Below are positions 1 to 7,466 of a stretch of DNA of 30,087 nt, piece by piece. The stretch spans positions 1 to 30,087 of the forward strand of contig MPUH01000904.1 in assembly GCA_001970955.1 (NCBI GenBank), read 5' to 3'. The stretch comes from Stentor coeruleus. Its lineage: Eukaryota; Ciliophora; Heterotrichea; Heterotrichida; Stentoridae. Position 1 is the stretch's first letter. Each line of letters begins with the position of its first letter. Both the position numbers and the translations under genes were made by a program. The notes beneath the pieces are model-generated. The model was not told where the DNA came from and ran no database searches. It saw only the letters and a program-made list of their open reading frames with translations.

Positions 1-2
1 AC

Positions 3-353
3 TTCACTTACTTCAATGGAGTTATTTTTACTGTTGAGCCTCGTGATTATTTTTCATATAATAATGGAACATGCACATTTAGAGTATCTGAAAGCAGCCA
101 ATGGACTTTAGGTGCCCCTATCTTTGAAGAGTATCTTTCAATATTTGATGGAGATCAAGGAACTGCAACATTCTATAGATATCATGAAATCAAGAAGGAA
201 GAAGCAGCACAACCAGCTGAAGAAACCAAAGAAAAAGGTAATGGGTGGATTATTTTTGCATTCATTTGCTTAGCTGTTTTGATTCTTCTTGCTATTATTA
301 TTCTCATTCTTTGCTATTGCAGAAAAGATCCAAATGACTACAAACAAGTTTAA
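3..353 (+). CDS. Pepsin-like membrane protein, copy 0 (3' end only)
   Basis: This is the C-terminal 116 codons of a third member of the tandem array, cut by the window start. From about base 12 to the stop it reads the same as the copy ending at 2257. It keeps the pepsin C-terminal signature (W-T-L-G-A-P, then Y-L-S-I-F-D-G), a juxtamembrane segment rich in Glu, Lys and Ala, one hydrophobic transmembrane helix and a short tail ending D-Y-K-Q-V. The first bases (up to about 11) differ from the next copy, so either the copies diverge just upstream or the very edge is unreliable. Function is inferred from the fuller copies: a membrane-anchored pepsin-fold protein, probably not a protease. The active-site region lies outside the window and cannot be judged. 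Confidence 0.85.
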   Translation, partial: FTYFNGVIFTVEPRDYFSYNNGTCTFRVSESSQWTLGAPIFEEYLSIFDGDQGTATFYRYHEIKKEEAAQPAEETKEKGNGWIIFAFICLAVLILLAIIILILCYCRKDPNDYKQV

Positions 354-1099
354 ATTAGATTAGCTAAATAGTTAAAGGAAATTATGAGGTCAAACTTAAA
401 AATAAGTATTGTCCAGATGATGCCTTTCGAAGGAATATTAGATAAATCAGAAAGCTATACTATAAAGTTATATAAGAAAAATATCTTATATTTTCTCTCA
501 TTCTTTTATATATAAAGGAAAAAAATATTGAATTTTATAGATGTAGAGAAAAATCCTAATGATTTTTTCGCAAAGAATCAGAAACATTTTTGATAGTATT
601 CAAGAATCCTTAATGAGAATATACAAGCTAAAAAACATTGTACTGATACCTTGAGAAAGCATTTATAATGAATCTGATAACCATGATATTCAATCATAAA
701 GGTGCTGTTAGTTTCTAATTCTTTTAGAATATTTCATTTCTGTCGGGTTAATGAGAGAACTAATTCTATCTCGTCAAATGTAATGGTAGAAAAAAAAAGA
801 AAAGAATTGAAAAAACTCATAGGAGAAGCAGTGGATGGAATGGTGATACTTCCTAGCGTAAGAAATTGTCATTATTGCAAATCACTAGGCTAGGCATAAA
901 TCAAATACAAATATGAATGCATGATCTGCAAGGTTCTCTACACGATAAGTGCTTTGAACTATTCTATAGGCCAATACTTAGTTAAATAAGTAGATATGTG
1001 ATAGAGAATATCCCAGGATGGTTAAATTGTTAATTTTAAAATTATAGTTAAAAATAAAGAAAGTTAAGTACTTTTATCAGAAAATTAATTACGATAAAT
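354..1099. other. Spacer between copies 0 and 1
   Basis: No gene is supported. It holds the shared 3' block (354-636), a private middle with one copy of a roughly 75-bp spacer repeat (651-724), and a 351-bp upstream block shared with copy 2 that probably contains the promoter. The 63-codon frame at 702-893 starts with GTG and is broken by a one-base length difference in the other spacer, so I do not call it. In the frame through 868-960 there is a CxxC, 17 residues, CxxC pattern interrupted by TAG and TAA, present in both spacers. Confidence 0.6.
651..724 (+). repeat. ~75-bp spacer repeat, copy a
   Basis: This is related to 4268-4337 and 4338-4408. Shared cores are TTGAGAAAGCATT near the start and CATAAAGGTGCTGTTAGTTT near the end. 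It occurs only in the spacers of the pepsin-like array and just after its last gene. Confidence 0.7.
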
Positions 1100-2257
1100 A
1101 TGGTCTATTTTATTTTACTACTTGGTTTAGCTCAGTCTCTTAAAAGGTTCTCTATGAAAATGAATGAGGAAACTGAGCAATTTAGTGAATGGCAGACAAT
1201 AGAACATGTAAAATCTTTCCATTCTATCACTCTTCAAGTAGGTCAACCTCCCCAAAATCTTTCTGCTGTCGTTCTTATGGACGGCAGACGGGAATTGATG
1301 CTTGCCTCAGTCGATGGAGATAATCCAAGAAATATTAAACTTTATGATGCTACAGCTTCATCAAGCTAAGCTAAAATAGATTCAAAAAAATGGTATGAAG
1401 ATGAAAAAGCTGTTCTTGGTTGTGAGAAAGTTTCATTTGGGCACATAACTATTCCAGACCATACTTTCATGATTATAGATTTGAACTCAAAGTCTAAATT
1501 TGATAGAGCTGCTCTACCGCTTTGGTACGATAGTAAAAATGGCAGCAAAAACTTTTTGAACACCTTGAAAAGTAGTGGAGCTGTTAAAACTAATGCATTT
1601 ACTGTTGATTTTGAAAGCAATGTTTTGACAATCGGATCAAGAGAAGAAGAAAATTGTAATGCTGAAGATGCTATTACATTAAAAGTTGAAATTGATACTT
1701 GGACTGCAGATTTTACAACAATTTCAGTTGCAGGATCCAATGTATCTGTAGGCAAAAAAGTAAACTTTGCTTTAGAACAAGAAGATATTTCAGGACCTTA
1801 CGATGAAGTCAATCTCTTCAAGTCCTTAGCTGGAAATAACAAAACTTGCAATACTAGCTTATCAACTTGTGAATGTTCAGAAGATTTTAAAGATTTCCCA
1901 GCTCTTGAATTCAACTTCAATGGAGTTATTTTTACTGTTGAGCCTCGTGATTATTTTTCATATAATAATGGAACATGCACATTTAGAGTATCTGAAAGCA
2001 GCCAATGGACTTTAGGTGCCCCTATCTTTGAAGAGTATCTTTCAATATTTGATGGAGATCAAGGAACTGCAACATTCTATAGATATCATGAAATCAAGAA
2101 GGAAGAAGCAGCACAACCAGCTGAAGAAACCAAAGAAAAAGGTAATGGGTGGATTATTTTTGCATTCATTTGCTTAGCTGTTTTGATTCTTCTTGCTATT
2201 ATTATTCTCATTCTTTGCTATTGCAGAAAAGATCCAAATGACTACAAACAAGTTTAA
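1100..2257 (+). CDS. Pepsin-fold pseudoprotease, membrane-anchored (copy 1), join 1100..1364, 1380..2257
   Basis: The spliced product is 380 residues. A short signal peptide (about 1-13) is followed by an A1/pepsin-like fold. Q-P-P-Q at 49-52 and the S-S motif near 87 align with the usual start of the N-lobe. The C-lobe has W-T-L-G-A-P about 298-303 and Y-L-S-I-F-D about 308-313, which match the ILG...YY.VFD signature. A transmembrane helix (about 346-369) and a short cytosolic tail end the protein. The first catalytic motif (family D-T-G) reads M60-D-G. The second (D-T-G-T/S) aligns to A219-L-E-Q, so both catalytic aspartates are gone and proteolysis is unlikely. Without splicing a TAA at 1367-1369 stops the frame. 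Removing 1365-1379 restores a pepsin-like junction (D-A-T-A-S-S-N-S-K-K-W). The role is unknown; a surface binding or receptor role is inference. Confidence 0.85.
1365..1379 (+). other. 15-nt GC-AG intron in copy 1
   Basis: The sequence is GCTAAGCTAAAATAG. It contains the in-frame TAA, ends in TAG and is 15 nt, the typical heterotrich intron length. Removal preserves the frame and joins S-S-N-S-K-K-W as expected for this fold. The 5' dinucleotide is GC instead of GT. cDNA has not been seen, so splicing is inferred. Confidence 0.72.
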
Positions 2258-2980
2258 ATTAGATTAGCTAAATAGTTAAAGGAAATTATGAGGTCAAACT
2301 TAAAAATAAGTATTGTCCAGATGATGCCTTTCGAAGGAATATTAGATAAATCAGAAAGCTATACTATAAAGTTATATAAGAAAAATATCTTATATTTTCT
2401 CTCATTCTTTTATATATAAAGGAAAAAAATATTGAATTTTATAGATGTAGAGAAAAATCCTAATGATTTTTTCGCAAAGAATCAGAAACATTTTTGATAG
2501 TATTCAAGAATCCTTAATGAGAATATACAAGCTAAAAAACAGTGTAGTGATAGACGGGCCAATGATTGGATTTGAAGGCAGGCACTCTTTGAAGTAGTAT
2601 ATGCCCATGAAGCCTACCAAATGGGGATTTAATGAAAGAACTAATTCTATCTTGTGAAATGTAATGGTAGAAAAAAAGAAGAAAAGAATTGAAAAGGCTC
2701 ATAGGAGAAGCAGTGGATGGAATAGCGATACTTCCTAGCGTAAGAAAATGCTGTTATTGCAAATCACTAGGCTAGGCATAAATCAAATACAAATATGAAT
2801 GCATGATCTGCAAGGTTCTCTACACGATAAGTGCTTTGAACTATTCTATAGGCCAATACTTAGTTAAATAAGTAGATATGTGATAGAGAATATCCCAGGA
2901 TGGTTAAATGTTAATTTTAAAATTATAGTTAAAAATAAAGAAAGTTAAGTACTTTTATCAGAAAATTAATTACGATAAAT
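2258..2980. other. Spacer between copies 1 and 2
   Basis: No gene is supported. The first ~280 bp match the block after copy 0 and the last 351 bp (2630-2980) match the block before copy 1. The middle (2541-2629) is unrelated to the other spacer and relatively GC-rich. The last ~200 bp before the ATG are the best place to look for a shared promoter. Confidence 0.6.
2630..2980 (+). promoter_or_regulatory. Conserved upstream block of the array genes
   Basis: This 351-bp block is nearly identical to 749-1099 and ends directly at the start codon in both copies. Its 3' half is AT-rich and ends TTAATTACGATAAAT before the ATG. Promoter function is inferred from position and conservation. Recent duplication alone could explain the identity. 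Confidence 0.4.
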
Positions 2981-4204
2981 ATGGTCTATTTTATTTTACT
3001 ACTTGGTTTAGCTCAGTCTCTTAAAAGGTTCTCTATGAAAATGAATGAGGAAACTGAGCAATTTAGTGAATGGCAGACAATTGAACATGTAAAATCTTTC
3101 CATTCTATCACTCTTCAAGTAGGTCAACCTCCCCAAAATCTTTCTGCTGTCGTTCTTATGGACGGCAGACGGGAATTGATGCTTGCCTCAGTCGATGGAG
3201 ATAATCCAAGTAATATTAAACTTTATGATGCTACAGCGTCATCAAGCTAAGCTAAAATAGATTCAAAAAAATGGTATGAAGATGAAAAAGCTGTTCTTGG
3301 TTGTGACAAAGTTTCATTTGGGCACATTACTATTCCAGACCAAACTTTCATGATTATAGATTTGAACTCAAAGTCTAAATTTGATAGAGCTCCTCTACCG
3401 CTTTGGTACGATAGTAAAAATGGCAGCAAAAACTTTTTGAACACCTTGAAAAGTAGTGGAGCTGTTAAAACTAATGCATTTACTGTTGATTTTGAAAGCA
3501 ATGTTTTGACAATCGGATCAAGAGAAGAAGAAAATTGTAATGCTGAAGATGCTATTACATTAAAAGTTGAAATTGATACTTGGACTGCAGATTTTACAAC
3601 AATTTCAGTTGCAGGATCCAATGTATCTGTAGGCAAAAAAGTAAACTTTGCTTTAGAACAAGAAGATATTTCAGGACCTTACTATGAAGTCAATCTCTTC
3701 AAGTCCTTAGCTGGAAATAATAAAAATTGTGATACCAGCTTATCAGCGTGTGAATGTTCAGAAGATTTTAAAGATTTCCCAGCTCTTGAATTCGACTTCA
3801 ATGGAGTTATTTTTACAGTTGAGCCTCGTTATTATTTTTCATATAATAATGGAATATGCACATTCAGAGTATCTGATAGCAACCAATGGACTTTAGGTGC
3901 TCCTGTCTTTGAAGAATATCTTTCAATATTTGATGGAGATCAAGGAACTGCAACATTCTATAGATATCATGAAATCAAGAAAGAAGAAATAGCACAATCA
4001 GTTAAAGAATTTATGAAGGAAGAAACAACCTATGAATCTAAATTAGCTGATGATAATAAGACTGAGGAGACTGATGAAGGAATCGATTGGTCTGAGATCA
4101 TATATGTTATTGTTGCTTTTATTATTATTTGTCTTTTTGCAAAGGTTTTCATGAAAGATTCCGATGATCGCACCGAACGTTACATCGAAATTGATGATGA
4201 TTAG
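2981..4204 (+). CDS. Pepsin-fold pseudoprotease with divergent acidic tail (copy 2), join 2981..3245, 3261..4204
   Basis: The spliced product is 402 residues. The lumenal part is nearly identical to copy 1, with only scattered changes (for example R to S near 77, and Y for D in the G-P-Y-D-E-V region). It has the same signal peptide, the same M-D-G in place of D-T-G, and the same A-L-E-Q in place of the second D-T-G. After E-I-K-K-E-E the protein changes completely: a longer Glu/Lys/Thr-rich stalk, a different transmembrane helix (roughly 363-382) and an acidic tail ending E-I-D-D-D, where copies 0 and 1 share a short tail ending Y-K-Q-V. The 3' flank differs too. The same 15-nt intron (3246-3260) is required. 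It is probably a non-catalytic cell-surface or endomembrane protein whose cytosolic contacts differ from copy 1. Confidence 0.85.
3246..3260 (+). other. 15-nt GC-AG intron in copy 2
   Basis: It has the same 15 bases as at 1365-1379 and sits at the same codon. Its conservation in both full copies, although it contains a stop codon, argues that it is removed and that neither copy is a pseudogene. Confidence 0.72.
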
Positions 4205-6051
4205 CTAATATTATTGATTTAAAACTATGAGGTTAAACTTAAAATAAAAAATATTTTGCTTGGTGCTTTGAGAAAGCATTAATAATGAGTCAGATAACTA
4301 TGATATTCAAGCTTAAAGGTGCTATTAGTTCTCATTCTTTGAAAAGCATTATAAATAATCAATTACCCTGCATATTCAATCATAAAGGTGCTGTTAGTTT
4401 CTAATTCTATTAAGTAATTTAATTTGCTTTTATTTGCATTCTATGATCTAAAACGCAGAATGATTATTTAATTTAAGAAAAGGACAATTTGTATCATTGA
4501 AAGTATTTTGCATTATAAGCTCGTCATTTATTACTATTTATTATTAAAAAGTTTTAAATTATGTTTTTACATATTTATATCATAAATAATAACCCTCAAA
4601 CATTGTGAATATACATTGTCACAGAAGATTGTAATTTTAACTTTTTACTGAATTAGGAAATTAATTATAATTACAGTTATGATCTCAACTTGCAAGAAAA
4701 ATTTATGGAAGTTCTATTTGAATGCATAGCAAGCATAATATGCTGTTATTTTATTTTCCCACAGATTTTGCAATTTTTTTTTACATTATCTTCACCAATT
4801 TTTCATCAATCTCAATGGCATTAGATTCTATGATTGATAATATTGCTGAAAATTGTACTTAGAATATTCGATAATTCTTCAATCTTATAGAAATTTTCTA
4901 TTTGAAAACTTTTATGATAGCAAGAAAATCTGGTTCCAATTAAAGTAAATTGATTTCTGGGTTTTTCTTCGAATTAGTTTACTGTCTTAAGTAATTGTCA
5001 AGTTATTCTGAATTTATATATTACCAAAGTGAATTTAAGAATAATATTTCGACGTGTTTTACATTCCAATAATTGTAATAGTAGGTAGAGTCTACAATTA
5101 GATGCTACCCTTGTAATCAAATAAAAGTTTAAAAATTTAATAAGTTAATAATTTAAGCAAGATTTTTACTTATATGTTATGGAAAGGAATTATTTGGGGT
5201 GCTTATCTCCAATTCTGATGCTTTTGGTATTAAACTTGTCGAGTAACCATAAAGAAATAGATTATCATATTTATTAGAGAAATATATTGCCCAAGATAAA
5301 TTTTACCTTGGAGTTAAAAGGGTTAAGATTTTTATAAAACTCAACTTATAAAGTTATTTCTTAATTTAACCCTTGCTAAATATGCATATAAATATTTAAT
5401 TTTTAATGCTATAGTAGTTTTCGTTATTTTTCATGTAATTTACTAATTAAAATCTCCATACATGGAAGCTCTTCATGCAATTCTATCACTTGCAGTACAA
5501 TATTTTTTTTATATTAATTTATAGCATTAGAAATATAGTCTATTTTAGTAAATACAGGCACTACCAATAACTCAAATTAAAATTCAAAGACTATGAATAA
5601 TGTGTGAAATATATTAAGAATTTTTTAAATAATTTATAGACACTATTGCTGTTTTTTAAATACAGTAAGTCAGGGATGTTGCTAAATTGGTCAAAATCTT
5701 CAGTATAATGCATTCCCTTGCAATTCAAGAATTGTTGAATAAACAGCAATATAAAACTTATTCGTTATCTTTCACTACTGTATTAAACATATCTTATTTA
5801 ATTAAATCAATTATTTATCTCTACAACTGATTAAAAAGAGATTTAACAAAGAAAATTTAGCGAAAATATTCACAAGAAAATAATAGCAAAATTTTAATGT
5901 AGAAAATATGAATACGGCCAAAATTAATTTATGATTATTTAATATCAAAATTTATTTGCATAATAAATACTTTACCAAATATCATAAAGTTAAATTAGAG
6001 AGAAATTACCATTCAAAAATGGTTAGTCTTCCTTATTAATAATAATCATAA
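4205..6051. other. 1.85-kb gap, no supported gene
   Basis: It is very AT-rich with stops in all frames. After the spacer repeats I see no RNA gene or mobile element. The one frame worth naming is a 32-codon ATG frame at 5179-5277 with a hydrophobic N-terminal stretch (S-P-I-L-M-L-L-V-L). It ends in TAG, and no 15- or 16-nt GT-AG intron extends it. The last ~150 bp upstream of 6052 presumably carry the kinase promoter. Confidence 0.55.
4268..4408 (+). repeat. Two tandem copies of the ~75-bp spacer repeat
   Basis: Units lie at about 4268-4337 and 4338-4408. Both end in a C-x-TAAAGGTGCT(A/G)TTAGTT core, and both resemble 651-724. They directly follow the last array gene, which suggests that the spacer elements extended past the present array border or seeded its expansion. 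Confidence 0.65.
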
Positions 6052-7413
6052 ATGGGTGGAAGAACAAGCATTTTCGACATTTGCAAAGGCAGTCCAAGTA
6101 AAAAGAATCAAGTAGCAAGTCCAGAACCAGAAAATTTCCAAACCAAGCCCTTAGGTTTATCAGAAGATTCAATAAGCGCTCCCAATGGTTATAAATATTT
6201 TTCCCAACAAGAAGAGAAAAAATTATCAATCAAATATCAAAATAGTCTTTTACACACTATCAAAGCTCCAGAAAAGTGGCAGACTAGTGAAATAATCGGC
6301 CAAGGAAGTTTTGGCCAAGTCTTATTCGCTGCAAATACAGAAACAGGTGAATTAATGGCATTAAAAGAAATACCAATAATTGAATTTTCTTATAGCTCAG
6401 CTCATGAGCGAATTAAAGAAATCCAAGAAGAAGTTGAAATACTTAGCAAACTAAGTCATAAAAATATAGTGAGATACCTGGGGACTAAGCGTGATGATAG
6501 ATACTTAAGGATTTTTATGGAGTACGTTGCAGGTGGGAGTATATCAACACTATTGCACAAGTATGGGAAATTTAACGAAACTCTAATGCGTGTGTATGCT
6601 CAGCAAATCCTTCAAGGCTTAGAATACTTGCATTATAATAAAATCATACACAGAGACATTAAAGGGGCTAATGTTCTGGTTGGTAATGATGGGGTTTGTA
6701 AACTTGCTGATTTCGGCTCTGCTAAACGGATTATAAGTGTTGAGGACCGCTCGCATTTCACATCTTTGAAAGGAACGACTAATTGGATGGCACCTGAGGT
6801 TATGAGACAAGAAGGTCATGGGAGATTTGCTGATATATGGAGCTTAGGGTGTTTGTTAGTAGAAATGGCTACTGGTAAACCCCCATGGTATTATAAAACT
6901 AACCAAATCGCTGTGTTCATGCATGTTTGCACGACAGATGAAACTCCTGAACTCCCTAAAGACCTTTCACAAGATGCTAAAGACTTCATTTTATCGTGTT
7001 TTCGACGCAGACCATGCGACCGGCCAAATGTCTGTAAGCTTTTAAGCCATCCTTTTATCAAAAATATTAGTAATCAACGAGTTGAGTTCCCCCTTTGCCG
7101 AAGCGAAGAACATTACAACTCTTTCAGCACAAAATTCTCGTCAACTGACAAGTGCCATGGAAAAGTTTCAGTCGCTTCTATTGTGGACTCAACTTTTGAA
7201 GCGGATTTCGAACCAATTGAAAGGAGGGTGAAGAGAAACTCTATTGAAATTTTAGAAAATATGAGCCCTGAACATGCGGTTAAAGCTCCTTTTAATGATA
7301 TTATAACAACAGCTAAGTTTAAGATAGACCAAAAGGTGCCAGTAGCAGAAATATTCTTAAGGAGATTCAGTTTGGATAGCAGCGAAAGTGAAAGCAATTC
7401 AAGTCAGACTTAG
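6052..7413 (+). CDS. STE11/MEKK-like serine/threonine kinase (MAPKKK family)
   Basis: This 453-residue protein has a kinase domain at about 76-335. The glycine loop G-Q-G-S-F-G-Q-V is at 83-90, the ATP-binding Lys is K105 in M-A-L-K-E, and H-R-D-I-K-G-A-N-V-L begins at 200 with catalytic D202. D-F-G is at 220-222, and G-T-T-N-W-M-A-P-E ends at 249. All catalytic residues are present, so it should be active. The G-T-x-x-W-M-A-P-E loop and the H-R-D-I-K-G-A-N motif are typical of the STE11/MEKK/NPK1 group, which phosphorylates MAP kinase kinases. The N-terminus M-G-G-R-T-S fits an N-myristoylation signal (Gly2, Ser6), suggesting membrane attachment. The C-terminal ~115 residues are Ser-rich without a recognised domain. 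The ATG at 6052 is the first that gives the myristoyl-type start. The stop lies 53 bp from the stop of the opposing gene. Confidence 0.93.
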   Translation: MGGRTSIFDICKGSPSKKNQVASPEPENFQTKPLGLSEDSISAPNGYKYFSQQEEKKLSIKYQNSLLHTIKAPEKWQTSEIIGQGSFGQVLFAANTETGELMALKEIPIIEFSYSSAHERIKEIQEEVEILSKLSHKNIVRYLGTKRDDRYLRIFMEYVAGGSISTLLHKYGKFNETLMRVYAQQILQGLEYLHYNKIIHRDIKGANVLVGNDGVCKLADFGSAKRIISVEDRSHFTSLKGTTNWMAPEVMRQEGHGRFADIWSLGCLLVEMATGKPPWYYKTNQIAVFMHVCTTDETPELPKDLSQDAKDFILSCFRRRPCDRPNVCKLLSHPFIKNISNQRVEFPLCRSEEHYNSFSTKFSSTDKCHGKVSVASIVDSTFEADFEPIERRVKRNSIEILENMSPEHAVKAPFNDIITTAKFKIDQKVPVAEIFLRRFSLDSSESESNSSQT

Positions 7414-7466
7414 AATAACATGCATGTTTGAGATATTAATAATAATGCTGAAAATATTTAAGTTAT

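Larger units (their letters stand above)
1..4204 (+). repeat. Tandem gene array, about 1.9 kb unit
   Basis: Three head-to-tail units are visible: stops at 353, 2257 and 4204, and starts at 1100 and 2981 (1881 bp apart). The repeat includes the spacers. The 3' block after copy 0 (354 to about 636) matches that after copy 1 (2258 to about 2540) almost base for base. The 351-bp blocks before copy 1 (749-1099) and copy 2 (2630-2980) are also close to identical. Between these blocks the spacers differ completely (about 637-748 against 2541-2629). This pattern indicates recent duplication or ongoing gene conversion. Confidence 0.93.

Noticed and set aside
702..893. 63-codon plus-strand frame
   Set aside because: It starts with GTG, and the matching spacer has a one-base length change that destroys the frame.
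1367..1369. TAA read as Gln, as in many ciliates
   Set aside because: Every other long frame ends cleanly at TAA or TAG, so a Gln reassignment does not fit. A 15-nt intron explains the site.
1366..1755. Minus-strand 129-codon frames within the array genes (also 3247-3636)
   Set aside because: They are antisense shadows of the pepsin-like coding region. The sense strand gives a recognised fold.
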